Translations under genes and position numbers: made by a program
The notes under the pieces: model-generated
Seen by the model: only the letters and a program-made list of their open reading frames with translations
What the model was told of the DNA's origin: nothing
The model's database searches: none
Assembly (NCBI GenBank): GCA_938048735.1
Contig: CALIUM010000015.1
Span: 52,599 to 116,598 of the forward strand
DNA: 64,000 bases
Source of the DNA: an uncultured archaeon
Lineage (GTDB): Archaea; Thermoproteota; Bathyarchaeia; TCS64
Direction: 5' to 3'
In this document: positions 38,994 to 49,165 of the stretch, piece after piece
Numbering within the stretch: the stretch's first letter is position 1
Layout of the letters: each line of letters begins with the position of its first letter

Positions 38994-39941
38994 ATGGATA
39001 TGGGTAGAAGGGTTGTCATAGCGCTCGGAGGGAATGCGATAAAGCAGCCGGATGAGTGGGGGACGGCCGAGGAGCAGATGAGGAATGTTAGAACTGCCTG
39101 CCGCCAGATAGCTAGGATAATCCGGAGGGGGTATGAGGTGGTTCTCACCCATGGGAACGGCCCCCAAGTGGGGAACCTCGCGATCCAGCAGGAGCAGGCT
39201 AAGGACCTTGTGCCCCCACAGCCACTGGTGGTTCTGGGCGCCATGACTCAGGGCCAGATCGGATACCTGTTCCAGCAGGCCTTGAGAAATGAGCTGGCTG
39301 ACTTGAAGAGGCCGGTGGTCACCGTCGTGACCCAGGTCTTGGTTGACAGTGAAGACCCGGACTTCAGGGATCCCCATAAGCCCGTGGGCCCCTTCTATGA
39401 GGAGGGGGAGGCCAGGGTGCTGATGGAAGAGAGGGGTTGGGTGATGAGGAGGGTCAGGCCTGACGCCAAGGGGTGGAGGAGGGTTGTCCCATCCCCGAGG
39501 CCCCTCGCCATCATAGAGGGGGAGGCTGTGAAGAGGATGGTGGACGACGGGATGATAGTCATAGCCTCGGGGGGAGGGGGGATACCAGTGATCATGAGGG
39601 ATGGGAGGCTTGAGGGCATAGACGCGGTCATAGATAAGGATCTGGCCGGGGAGGTCCTTGCGGAGGAGGTGGGGGCTGATATATTCCTCATCCTAACAGA
39701 TGTGGATTGTGTGAGGCTGGACTATGGGAAGCCCTCCGAGAGGCCTATAAGGAGGATGACCCTAGAGGAGGCCAAGAGATACCATTCTGAGGGGCACTTC
39801 CCGCCGGGCAGCATGGGGCCAAAGGTCGAGGCCTGCATCAGGTTCCTGGAGCATGGAGGGGAGAGGGCGGTAATAGCATCCCTCGAGGAAGGGTTTGAGG
39901 CCCTAGAGGGGGAGGCCGGCACGCAGATAACAAGGGGATAG
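38994..39941 (+). CDS. arcC: Carbamate kinase
   Basis: RRVVIALGGNAIKQPDEWGTAEEQMRNV, LTHGNGPQVGNLAIQQE, ASGGGGIPV. ATG 38994 or 39000 preferred. Confidence 0.93.
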   Translation: MDMGRRVVIALGGNAIKQPDEWGTAEEQMRNVRTACRQIARIIRRGYEVVLTHGNGPQVGNLAIQQEQAKDLVPPQPLVVLGAMTQGQIGYLFQQALRNELADLKRPVVTVVTQVLVDSEDPDFRDPHKPVGPFYEEGEARVLMEERGWVMRRVRPDAKGWRRVVPSPRPLAIIEGEAVKRMVDDGMIVIASGGGGIPVIMRDGRLEGIDAVIDKDLAGEVLAEEVGADIFLILTDVDCVRLDYGKPSERPIRRMTLEEAKRYHSEGHFPPGSMGPKVEACIRFLEHGGERAVIASLEEGFEALEGEAGTQITRG

Positions 39942-40032
39942 GGAGGCCCCCACCCCCTAAGAGGAGGACGGCTGGAAATGTTGCATACTAAGCTCCATCT
40001 CCTGTCATGGGGAATTCTGGGCTCTGTCCATC

Positions 40033-40581
40033 TCATGCTTGAGGTTTCAATAGTACGCAGAACAGCCTCTCGAAGAAGAGGGGGAGCTCCTCCAGGAGCT
40101 CCGCCCTATAACCCCTAAATACATCCCCGTCGAGGCCTGTCAAGCTTGAGTAGACGAGGAGGACTGCCCCATCTGGTTTGAGGTGTTCATGGGCCCTTTT
40201 GAGGAGTTTCTCTATGGTCTCTCCTCCCCTCTCTCCCCCTGACCAGGAGAGCTCGCTGATCCCCTCCTCCCTTGGGAGGTATGGGGGGTTGAAGACGATC
40301 CAGTCAACTCTACCCCTGAGCCAGTCGGTGAGGCTCCCTATGATTAGGTTTATCCTCATGGCGAGGCCGGCCTCTTTGGCCCTCTCAAGGGCCTTCTCCA
40401 CGGCCTTCGGGTTCAGGTCGACGGCTATAACGAACTCAACCTCTGGCTTGGAGGCCGCGGCCATGGCCTGGATCCCGCATCCTGTCCCCACATCTAGAAC
40501 CCTACCGCTGACGAGCCTCTCCACATGCCTCAACAGCAGATACGAGTCCTCATCGGGCTCATATACATCCTCCAAGCCCAA
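40033..40581 (-). CDS. HemK/Mtq2-like release-factor/protein methyltransferase
   Basis: GRVLDVGTGCGIQAMAA and catalytic NPPYLP. Confidence 0.9.
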   Translation of the reverse strand: MGLEDVYEPDEDSYLLLRHVERLVSGRVLDVGTGCGIQAMAAASKPEVEFVIAVDLNPKAVEKALERAKEAGLAMRINLIIGSLTDWLRGRVDWIVFNPPYLPREEGISELSWSGGERGGETIEKLLKRAHEHLKPDGAVLLVYSSLTGLDGDVFRGYRAELLEELPLFFERLFCVLLKPQA

Positions 40582-40615
40582 GACCCCCGAGGCCGGCTCT
40601 CATGTTTGAGCAGGC

Positions 40616-41115
40616 TTAAAGCCCTGCCTTTAAGTTGAAATCCAGCAGCTCTCTGCCCTCCTCATCGAAGTGGAATTCTCCTTGGAAGCTTTCCCCCCCT
40701 TAACATCAATGGGAGCCAGTGCTTATCGTCCTGCCACATCTCCTCGTATGGTACCTCCTCTACAGGGAACCATTTTAGAACCCCCCTCTTCACCTGGTCT
40801 CAAGTCGCCCTCAAAGGTCTCGGTGGAGAAGACGAAGACGACCCAGTCAACCTCATCCCTGCCTCCGAAGTAGAAGTATAGGGTTCCGTGGAACTTGAGG
40901 CTTGAGACCCTTAAGCCCGTCTCCTCGTAGACCTCCCTCTTCACACATTCTTCTGGGGTCTCGTCAACCTCCAACTTGCCTCCAACCCCGTTCCACTTCC
41001 CCGCATCGAAAAGGCCCTTAGACTTCCTCTGCAATAGTAGCTTACCATCTTTAATGATGTGGCATAACGTGGCAAATATGGACATTAGAGATCCTTCTAG
41101 ATTCAACATTTTCAT
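40616..41115 (-). pseudogene. NUDIX hydrolase with two apparent +1 frameshifts in G-runs
   Basis: Nudix box GGKLEVDETPEECVKREVYEETGL is intact; removing one G at the G6 (about 40781-40786) and one at the G7 (about 40693-40699) restores EEGVLKWFPVEEVPYEEMWQDDKHWLPLMLRGESFQGEFHFDEEGRELLDFNLKAGL*. Confidence 0.85.
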
Positions 41116-41146
41116 GTATTCTCTAAATCAGATTTATTTTTCGGGT

Positions 41147-41160
41147 GGGCAGGTCTGCCC
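41147..41160. promoter_or_regulatory. 14-bp palindrome-like element between divergent NUDIX and MBL-fold genes
   Basis: GGGCAG GT CTGCCC, about 25 nt downstream of AT-rich GATTTATTTTT. Confidence 0.4.
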
Positions 41161-41200
41161 GTCCATCCCCCTTTTATCATTGTTGATATGACATTTAAAT

Positions 41201-42103
41201 GTGAAGATCTTCATCCTCGGCTCTGGATCGAATGGCGGGATCCCACAGTGGGACTGCTGCTGCCTCAACTGTGAATTGGCCCGCTCGGATAAGGGGCTCT
41301 CCAGAACCCGATCCTCCATAGCCTTAACCCTGGAGGGGGATCGGTACCTCCTCATCGACGCCTCGCCGGACCTCAGGCGACAGCTGGAGGATGTGGGCAT
41401 CTATCCGAGGGGGGTTGAGGGGGGCGGGGGTGTTAGAAGGAACCTTATAGGTTCTATACTTTTAACTCACGGTCATGGGGACCACTGCGTCGGGCTGTTC
41501 GAGTTCTCCACAGGGAAGTGCTTCAATATACCCGTATACGGGCCGCCAGACCTTTTAGGATACCTCTTCGGGGATGGAGAGGAGGCCGGGTTCTTCGGAA
41601 GCCTCGGCAGGCTCGGAGAGGACTATCTAGATCCCATCCCCCTTGGGGAGGATGAACCCCTAGAACTCCTGGGAGGCCTCACCGTGAGGGGTTTCGATGT
41701 TCCCCACACCGAGAGGCGAGGCGGCGTTTATACCCCGAGCAGGACCTACGCCTACGAGGTGGAGTATAGAGGGAGGAGGTTGATATATGCCCCAGACCTG
41801 GGAGGGCTCACGGGGGAACTCCAATCCCGTTTGGATGGGTTGGATCTTCTGATATTAGATGGGACCTTCTGGTGGGATGACGAGCTTAGCAGGGTGAGCG
41901 GGATCCCCAAAACCTCATATGAACTCGGCCATATACCCATAGCCGACAGTATGGAGGTGCTGGATGGGATCGGCGTGGGAAGGGTTATCTATACCCATAT
42001 AAACCACACTAACCCCATCCTCAGTCCCGGAGGATCCTGTACCTCGATCCTCAGGGGGAGAGGTCTCGAGGTCGCCTATGATGGTATGGTCATAGAACTT
42101 TAG
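41201..42103 (+). CDS. Metallo-beta-lactamase-fold protein (PqqB/PhnP-like), GTG start
   Basis: LGSGSNGGIPQWDCCCLNCELA, LLTHGHGDHCVGLFEF, ILDGTFWWDDEL. Confidence 0.88.
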   Translation: MKIFILGSGSNGGIPQWDCCCLNCELARSDKGLSRTRSSIALTLEGDRYLLIDASPDLRRQLEDVGIYPRGVEGGGGVRRNLIGSILLTHGHGDHCVGLFEFSTGKCFNIPVYGPPDLLGYLFGDGEEAGFFGSLGRLGEDYLDPIPLGEDEPLELLGGLTVRGFDVPHTERRGGVYTPSRTYAYEVEYRGRRLIYAPDLGGLTGELQSRLDGLDLLILDGTFWWDDELSRVSGIPKTSYELGHIPIADSMEVLDGIGVGRVIYTHINHTNPILSPGGSCTSILRGRGLEVAYDGMVIEL

Positions 42104-42106
42104 GTT

Positions 42107-43555
42107 TTAGAAGGTTCTGGCTACGATGGCCACATGCTTGGCCTCCCCCCCGCATATGATGCATGGGCCCTTGGCCTCCTCCCCACCATCCCAGGCGGTT
42201 CCCCTCACCTCTCCGGCCACCTCGTCCTTTATGCGGAAGGCGCAGTGGGGATCCCCGCACCAGTTCACCTTGACTATCCTCCTCTCCTCTATGTGGGCCT
42301 TTAGCTCATCGAGGTTCTCAGCCCAGACCACCTCCCTCTCCAGGCGTCTCCAGCTCCTTTCCCTGAGGCTTTGATAGACCCTCTCGAGGAGATCTTCAAC
42401 CCTTTCCTTTAATTCCTCCAGCGTTGCCTTGCTCCTCTGGAAGGTGTCCCTCCTGACCAGGGTGACTGTGCGTTCATTGACCTCTGTGGGGCCTACCTCG
42501 GCTCTGAGGGGGACCCCGTACATCTCCCACTTGTAGTACTTCTCGCCAGGCCTGAGGCGGTCGTCGTCGTCGACCGCCACCCTTATGCCCCCCTCCTTGA
42601 GGGCGGCCTCCACCTCCCTGGCGTATCTCTTGACGCTCTCCTCATATCCCTTGAAGGGGATGGGTATTATTATCACCTGGATTGGGGCCACTGCTGGTGG
42701 TAGGATCAGTCCATGGTCGTCCCCGTGGTGGGCTATGATCGCCGCGATGACCCTCCCTATCCCCATCCCGTAGCAGGTTGTTGAGGCGAGGCGGTGTTCC
42801 CCCTTCTCGTCCTCGTACTCGAGTTCGAAGGCCTTCGCGAAGTTCTCCCCGAGCTGGTGGACTGTTCCGATCTGGTTCACCTTCCCGTCTGGGTTCCATG
42901 TGTCGAAGGCCACGCTGTAGTCGGCCCCCGCGAACTTATCGAAGTCGGGTCTGCGGAGGATTAGGTAGCTTAGGCCTAGGCGGTCGTAGACGTACCTGTA
43001 TATCTCGACCCCCTTCCTGACCTGCCTCTCAGCGTCCTCGTAATCCCTGTGGGCTGTGTGGGCCTCGTTCCACAGGAACTCCCTCCCCCTGTACAGCGGC
43101 TTGGTCGCCTTGGTCTCGTATCGGTACACGTTGCAGGTCTGGTGAACCCTCAGGGGGAGGTCGGCGTGGCTCCTTATCCAGAGCTTGAAGAGGGGGTATA
43201 TGGCGGTCTCCGATGTCGGCCTGAGGAGGAGCCTCCTATCCAGCTCGGTATCCCCTGCATGGGTTATCCAGAAGACGCTGGCAGCGAAGCCCTCTATGTG
43301 CTCCGCCTCCCTCATGAAGGCGTCCTCGGGTATCACCACTGGAAACTGGACCGGCTGGTGGCCCTCCTCCTCAAGCCTCTCCTCAAGCATCCGGGCTATG
43401 GCCCTGGCTATCCTGTAGCCCCAGCCCATGTAGACCGTGAAGCCCTTCACCGGGTACCGGTCGTCCACTATCTGGGCCTCCAGGATGACCCTCTCAAACC
43501 AGCCTGTGAAGTCCTCATCCTTCTGCATCATCAAGCCTCTGAGACCAAACTTCAC
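42107..43555 (-). CDS. proS: Prolyl-tRNA synthetase (archaeal/eukaryotic type)
   Basis: FTGWFERVILEAQIVDDRYPVKGFTVYMGWGYRIARAIARML, LLRPTSETAIYPLFKLWIRSHADLPLR, RGREFLWNEAHTAH. Confidence 0.97.
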   Translation of the reverse strand: MKFGLRGLMMQKDEDFTGWFERVILEAQIVDDRYPVKGFTVYMGWGYRIARAIARMLEERLEEEGHQPVQFPVVIPEDAFMREAEHIEGFAASVFWITHAGDTELDRRLLLRPTSETAIYPLFKLWIRSHADLPLRVHQTCNVYRYETKATKPLYRGREFLWNEAHTAHRDYEDAERQVRKGVEIYRYVYDRLGLSYLILRRPDFDKFAGADYSVAFDTWNPDGKVNQIGTVHQLGENFAKAFELEYEDEKGEHRLASTTCYGMGIGRVIAAIIAHHGDDHGLILPPAVAPIQVIIIPIPFKGYEESVKRYAREVEAALKEGGIRVAVDDDDRLRPGEKYYKWEMYGVPLRAEVGPTEVNERTVTLVRRDTFQRSKATLEELKERVEDLLERVYQSLRERSWRRLEREVVWAENLDELKAHIEERRIVKVNWCGDPHCAFRIKDEVAGEVRGTAWDGGEEAKGPCIICGGEAKHVAIVARTF

Positions 43556-43814
43556 GATCCAGCCACAACTTTATAAAGCCATCCGGCCTCTTTCTTAGGA
43601 AATCCGCTGGCTACATAACATCTAAACTATTTGTATCTCTGAGATGATGATCTTGTTTCGCCCTTTGCTGTCACCTGCTTTGTAAGGGTAGATCCAGATA
43701 TTCTTAAAGGGTTTACCGGCGGGCCTCACATCAAAGGGATTTCATCGTGACGGCTAATCTAGCAGTGGAAAGACTGAGGACAGCGACTCGACGATTCAAA
43801 TCTAAGTTTAATGT

Positions 43815-44306
43815 TTATATTGTTAATTCTTTCCATCTTTTAATATTAATTTTTCCAAGCACAGGATCCTTTGCAAATTCATCTTTCTCCCTAACACTGA
43901 GGATATCTTTATCCTCCGTAACCAGAGTGCCTATCTTTATGGCTTGGGCTATTATGATCATATCGATGGTGTTGAGTTCTAGGTTTTTTGCGGAGATCAT
44001 GTTGAAGTATTTATCATCCTGAGCTGTGTATGGATGGAAGATGAATTTTTCATCCTCCCTGAGCACTGCTAGGTTCTCTCCAAAGGCCTCTAAGGCCTGA
44101 ACGTAGACGGAGTCCCTCCTGGAGAGCCTGTATATCTTGGCCTTCGCCTCGAACACCGAGAGCTCACTGAAGTGAACCCGTGAAATCATCATATAGAGAT
44201 CCTTGAATTTATGGAGGGTGAAGCCCTCCACACCTATATCTATCTGAAGGAAGGGGAGGAGGAATGTGGTATCTAGGAAGATGGATAAGCCTCTATCTGG
44301 CTTCAA
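43815..44306 (-). CDS. PIN-domain (VapC-like) toxin/nuclease
   Basis: LSIFLDTTFLLPFLQIDIG...LNTIDMIIIAQAIKIGTLVTEDKDIL; TTG 44306 start preferred. Confidence 0.82.
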   Translation of the reverse strand: MKPDRGLSIFLDTTFLLPFLQIDIGVEGFTLHKFKDLYMMISRVHFSELSVFEAKAKIYRLSRRDSVYVQALEAFGENLAVLREDEKFIFHPYTAQDDKYFNMISAKNLELNTIDMIIIAQAIKIGTLVTEDKDILSVREKDEFAKDPVLGKINIKRWKELTI

Positions 44307-44541
44307 CCTCTGCCGCGATCTCCCGCCTGAGGTTAAGCTCCTCACCGCCCAGTGGCTCAGGGTTCACCCTGGGCTTATCCAGAAGGCTCAGCCCCGTCGG
44401 CTTCGGCTGGACGATCAGCCTCCCCTCCTCCACCATGGCTATCGCCCTCCCACCTGGCGTGAGGCCTGTCTTCACCCTTATCCTCCTTGTGGTGTAGATC
44501 TCGCCCCTCCTCCCGATCCTAAGCTCCTCAATCTCTGACAT
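44293..44541 (-). CDS. AbrB-like (VapB) antitoxin
   Basis: ELRIGRRGEIYTTRRIRVKTGLTPGGRAIAMVEEGRLIVQP; overlaps the downstream PIN gene. Confidence 0.78.
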   Translation of the reverse strand: MSEIEELRIGRRGEIYTTRRIRVKTGLTPGGRAIAMVEEGRLIVQPKPTGLSLLDKPRVNPEPLGGEELNLRREIAAEVEAR

Positions 44542-44962
44542 ATTTCATTATCAGAAATTTAGAATATCAGATAAATAAAATTTTCGGATATTTTGAAACA
44601 TTTATCGAATCTTAGGGGCCTTATGTCGATATCTCGGCTCCAGGTGGGAGCTATATACGACTCTTAGGGTGGAGGCTATGCTAGCACTCTCGGGGCCTCT
44701 CTTAGATTGGAGGAGGAGGGCCGAGAATCTAATAAAAAGCATCACACCTTCGAGCTGATAATAGGAGCAAATCTTTCAAAAAAGGTTAATTTCATTTCGA
44801 TCTTCTTGATTTTTGTCATTCGGCCGGTTCTATGAACCTACTCCCTTCCAGGCCGATAAGGTTAAACAGGGTTCTTCCCAAGGGTTTTCTGTGGAGCTTC
44901 ATCATCCACAGGGACCACTTTCTCAAGGGCTCATAATGGCCATCTAGGGGAGTGAATGAGGG

Positions 44963-46228
44963 ATGGTTAGGGTAGGGGTCTTCAGCGACACCCACATAGG
45001 CCGGGCGGTGCCTAACACCGTGGCTGAGCATAGGAGGAGGGCCTTCAGGTATGCCTTCTCCAGGGCCGTGGACCTCTTCATCAGGGAGGATGTGGACTAC
45101 GTGATCCACGCTGGAGACCTCTTCGAGAGGAGGAGCATGACCCCAGGAGACTCAATACTGGTCAAGGATGAGCTCCAGAGGCTCGTGGACGGCCTGGATG
45201 GGGAGGTGAAGATACTCATGATCAGGGGGAACCACGACGGAACCCCTGAGAACAGCGCCCTAGACTACGTGAAACACCCCCTCGCCAAGTACCTGGAAGT
45301 CCTGGGTGATGGAACCCTAAGAGGGGAGAGAGAGCTATATGAGGATGACCTGGTCGCAGCCGTAGGGTTTGGATACACCCCCTACCCATTTCCAAGGCTC
45401 AGGGAGGTCGAGGGGATAATAAGGAACTCATTGCAGGCCTCAAGGGCTCAGTTCAAGGTTTTCATATCCCACATGTTCATTGAGGGCCACCAGGACATAC
45501 CCCCGGGGGTCCCAGGCCACCAGATCGTCAGCTTAGAAAACATCAGGAGGCTCGGGGCAGACCTCGTCATATCGGGCCACCACCACCAGTACAGCCCAAC
45601 CACAGACCTGGAAGGGGTTAAGGTTCTGACACCCGGGGCCACGGAGTCCATAGACCTCTCAGACACAGAGCCCCACGGGATCCTCATCCTAAACCTGGAG
45701 AGAACCCTGGATATCCAGTTCAGGCCCATAACACCCCTATACAGGGTCAGGAGCACCACCGTGGAAGGTGGCGAGACCCCTAGGCCGAGGGAATGGTTCA
45801 AGGAGAGGACCCTGAACCAGATCAGGGAGTACATAAAGGAGCTGGAGGGAGATGGGGCGAAGGGGATCCTCAGGGTGGCCTTGAAGGGCCTCGTAGAGGA
45901 GGGGAGATACGACCTGGAGGTGGAGCTAGAGAACCTGATCAGGGAATTGAAGGAGGAGAAACCCCTCCTCACCCATGTGGAGCTGGAGAACAGCCTTAAC
46001 GAGAAGGGGTTAACCCCGATCCTCGGGGGAGCCCTCAACAAGGAGGAGCTCCTATCGGAGCTCTTCAAGCCCCTGGGAGAGGAGGCAAGGGTCAGGGCCA
46101 TGGAGCTCGTGGAGGAGGTCGAACTAACCCTGGAGGAGGAGGCGAGCACAAAGACAGGCCTCCTCACAGAGTCCAGACGCAGGGAGTATGTGAAGAGGTG
46201 GAAATGGATATTGGGGGAGATGGAATAG
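44963..46228 (+). CDS. mre11: DNA double-strand break repair nuclease Mre11
   Basis: GVFSDTHIGRAV, VIHAGDLFERR, MIRGNHDGT, VISGHHHQYSP. Confidence 0.95.
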   Translation: MVRVGVFSDTHIGRAVPNTVAEHRRRAFRYAFSRAVDLFIREDVDYVIHAGDLFERRSMTPGDSILVKDELQRLVDGLDGEVKILMIRGNHDGTPENSALDYVKHPLAKYLEVLGDGTLRGERELYEDDLVAAVGFGYTPYPFPRLREVEGIIRNSLQASRAQFKVFISHMFIEGHQDIPPGVPGHQIVSLENIRRLGADLVISGHHHQYSPTTDLEGVKVLTPGATESIDLSDTEPHGILILNLERTLDIQFRPITPLYRVRSTTVEGGETPRPREWFKERTLNQIREYIKELEGDGAKGILRVALKGLVEEGRYDLEVELENLIRELKEEKPLLTHVELENSLNEKGLTPILGGALNKEELLSELFKPLGEEARVRAMELVEEVELTLEEEASTKTGLLTESRRREYVKRWKWILGEME

Positions 46229-48562
46229 ATGCTCAGAAGACTTGAGATCAGGGGCTTCGAGGGGTATAGGGAGGCGGAGATAGACTTCTCCCCAGGCCTC
46301 AACCTGATAACCGGGAGGAACTCCTCGGGGAAGACCACAATCCTGGAGGCCATACTTACAGCCCTATACGGAGAGGTCCCAGGGGTCCAGAAGAGGCTCC
46401 TGGTCTCGAGGCTCCAGGACTCGGGAAGGAGGATGTCGGTGAGGCTCTCCATAAGAACCCCGGACAACAGGCAGATAATGGTGGAGAGGGAGGGAAGAGC
46501 CTGGAGGAGGGGGGAGGAGGAGGGCTTCAGGACTGAGAGGCTGAGACTGGCCATCAACGATGAGGAGGTCCACCTAGAGGGGGAGGAGGACCTGAGGAGA
46601 TGGATAACCCAGCTGACGGGCCTAAGCATGAAGAAGTTCCTAAACCTCGTCTATGTTAGGCAGGGGGAACTCACAGAAATCCTCGAGCCCAGGAGGGAGG
46701 AGATGGACTCCATCCTAGGGATAAGCCTGATGAAGGAGCTGGAGGCCCAACTCACAGACCTGGAGAGGGAGCTGGAGAGATACCAGGGGAGGGATGCAAA
46801 AACCCTACTCGAAGCCTACAGGGATGGGGAACTCCCAAGGTTGATGGGATATCTCAAAACCCTAGAGGACCAGATCAACCCCCTGAAGGGCGAGATTGAA
46901 AAGCTCGAAAACCTCCTATCCAAAGCCGAGTCAACGGAGCTTAGAATGCTCCTGGAAAAGGTGAGGGCAAGGGAAGGATACATGGAGGGGCTGAGGGGGG
47001 CAGAGCTCCAAATAGACAGGATCCTCGATGAATGGAGGGCCAGAAGCCCAAAGGAGCTGGAGAGGATGCTGGATGAGGCCTCAAGGAGGCTGGCCAGAAC
47101 CGAGGTGGAGGTGAGGAGGCTTGCAGGTGAGGTGGAGAGGCTGAGGGGGTCGAGGGAGAGCCTGGAGAGGCGACTCCAAGGGATCCAGTACATCCTCCAG
47201 GCGGCAGGGGCCTCCACACCCGAGGAGCTCGATGAACTCATAGGGATGGAGAAGGCCTGGCATGAGGAGCTGATGAGCTCCATAAAGGAGCTGGAGAATA
47301 GGCTAGCAAAGATCGAGGAGAGGAGGAATGAGCTATCTGGGAGGAAGTCGGCGCTGGAGGAGGAGATGAGGAACCACGAGGAACTCCTTCTTAAGGGGGT
47401 TCCAGAATGCCCAACATGCGGGCAGAGGATAACACCAGAACTCCTAATCCAGCTAGTGGAGAAAAAGGGGGAGAGGCAGAGGGAGCTGGAGATGGAGCTC
47501 AAGGAGGTCGTGAGAGAGGACCACGACCTGAGGGGCAGGATCGATGAGGTGAGGAGGGACATGAACGAGACGGCTGCTAGGGTCAAGCAGCTCCAGGGAT
47601 TCCAGTCGGAACTCAAGATCCACCTAGAAGGGACCTCAGAAAAGGAGCTAAGGGAGATGCTCACGAAGATAAACGAGAACCTGGGAAGGGTGGAATCCTC
47701 ACACCTGGAGAAGTCGAAGGAGCTGGCAGTGCTCCAGGAAAACCTGAAAAACCTCAAGAACATGGTTTCAAGAGTCCAACAATTAGAAGATAAGAAGAGG
47801 GAACTACAATTAAATATAGATGATTTAACAGAGAAAATATCAGTATACCTGAAAATGCTTAAGCTCCTGATAGACCCTAAAGATCCAGAAATAAGGGAGA
47901 AGATAGTAGCTAAACTTCCAATAAGCATAGAAGAAATTGAACAAAAAAGGATTGAACTAAAAGAAAAGAAAAAAAGATTGGAAAAACTGGTTGAAGATTA
48001 TGAAAAACATCAAAAAGACAGGAAGGATATTGAAGACAAGATCGAGGCGATAGAGGGGAGGCTGGAGAGGGCCAGGACAACATCGGAGATGGTTGAGAGG
48101 CTGAGGGAAGGGATAGAGGAGGGAAGGAGGAGAGCCCTTAGGGAGGTGGCGGGGGAAGCACTGAGGATATACAACTCCCTAACAGACCAGAGAATCTACA
48201 AATCCTTCAAGATAGACCCCGAGACCTACGAGACCCAGGTCCAGCCAACGGGCATGGAGGAATACATACCAGCCAAGAGGGTGGGGGGAGGACACCAGAC
48301 CCTCATAGCCCTCTCCCTAAGGATAGCCCTCCTCAACGTCCTAGGGCACAGGAACCTCCTGATACTAGATGAGCCTACCTACGGGGTGGACTCTGAGAAC
48401 CTCCCCCAGCTCATGAGCCAGATATCAGAGGCCTCCAAAAGGATACCCCAAGTCCTCCTAGTAACCCACCACGGGGCCGGCGAGGAGGAGGCAGCCAACA
48501 TAATAAGGGTGAGCAGAAACCCAGATGGATCATCAAAGGCCGAGAGGCTGAACCTACCCTGA
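46229..48562 (+). CDS. rad50: DNA double-strand break repair ATPase Rad50
   Basis: NLITGRNSSGKTTILEAIL, zinc hook ECPTCGQRI, GGGHQTLIALSLRIALL, LLILDEPTYGVD; ATG abuts mre11 stop. Confidence 0.96.
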   Translation: MLRRLEIRGFEGYREAEIDFSPGLNLITGRNSSGKTTILEAILTALYGEVPGVQKRLLVSRLQDSGRRMSVRLSIRTPDNRQIMVEREGRAWRRGEEEGFRTERLRLAINDEEVHLEGEEDLRRWITQLTGLSMKKFLNLVYVRQGELTEILEPRREEMDSILGISLMKELEAQLTDLERELERYQGRDAKTLLEAYRDGELPRLMGYLKTLEDQINPLKGEIEKLENLLSKAESTELRMLLEKVRAREGYMEGLRGAELQIDRILDEWRARSPKELERMLDEASRRLARTEVEVRRLAGEVERLRGSRESLERRLQGIQYILQAAGASTPEELDELIGMEKAWHEELMSSIKELENRLAKIEERRNELSGRKSALEEEMRNHEELLLKGVPECPTCGQRITPELLIQLVEKKGERQRELEMELKEVVREDHDLRGRIDEVRRDMNETAARVKQLQGFQSELKIHLEGTSEKELREMLTKINENLGRVESSHLEKSKELAVLQENLKNLKNMVSRVQQLEDKKRELQLNIDDLTEKISVYLKMLKLLIDPKDPEIREKIVAKLPISIEEIEQKRIELKEKKKRLEKLVEDYEKHQKDRKDIEDKIEAIEGRLERARTTSEMVERLREGIEEGRRRALREVAGEALRIYNSLTDQRIYKSFKIDPETYETQVQPTGMEEYIPAKRVGGGHQTLIALSLRIALLNVLGHRNLLILDEPTYGVDSENLPQLMSQISEASKRIPQVLLVTHHGAGEEEAANIIRVSRNPDGSSKAERLNLP

Positions 48563-48615
48563 AAAGAACCAAGATCCATTCTCCCAGCTAAACCACTTCA
48601 TACTCTAATTAATAT

Positions 48616-48654
48616 ATTAAAGCCCATTATTTCAGAAATTAAAGCCTATTATTT
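48616..48654. repeat. Two-copy 17-bp direct repeat between rad50 and vapC
   Basis: ATTAAAGCCCATTATTT and ATTAAAGCCTATTATTT, 22-nt period. Confidence 0.6.
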
Positions 48655-48680
48655 AAGATCTTGTTGAAAACTACAGCTTC

Positions 48681-49163
48681 TTATTTTAAATTTTTATCTT
48701 CACTTATGTCAATCTCATTTTGGGAGGAGGCTGCTAGTATTTTTTCTCCGATGTAATTTTTTGGGTGACTGTACTTTAACCCCTGTATTTTTGAGTATTC
48801 ACTGTCGTAGCTCACCATCTCGAGGCCTTCGACTATGGCTACAGCTGCGTGGAGGCTGTCGAAATATGTGAGGTTTTTGTTCTCTCTCCTCAACCTGAAG
48901 GCTTCACGGTGATACCCAGGCTTGATGGGATTCATGCCAAGTTCTCTATATTTGAGAAGTTCACCTAAGGCGTCGTAGAAGGCTGAGATATCTCTAACGA
49001 TGATCTTCCCAGACTTCAAGAGAAGGTCGAGCTCCATTAGGGAATATGGCGAGACCCATACTCCTCCATATAGGCCATCTATGAGCCTCACCGTATCGTT
49101 ATGGTGTCTGTCCTCATGGGATATTAAAGCCAATAGAATATCCGTTTCGATGAGTGTGGCCAG
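48681..49163 (-). CDS. PIN-domain (VapC-like) protein; N-terminus without canonical start
   Basis: ORF reported to TTG 49133; in-frame upstream LATLIETDILLALISHEDRH contains the expected first acidic residue. Confidence 0.75.
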   Translation of the reverse strand: MATLIETDILLALISHEDRHHNDTVRLIDGLYGGVWVSPYSLMELDLLLKSGKIIVRDISAFYDALGELLKYRELGMNPIKPGYHREAFRLRRENKNLTYFDSLHAAVAIVEGLEMVSYDSEYSKIQGLKYSHPKNYIGEKILAASSQNEIDISEDKNLK

Positions 49164-49165
49164 CT

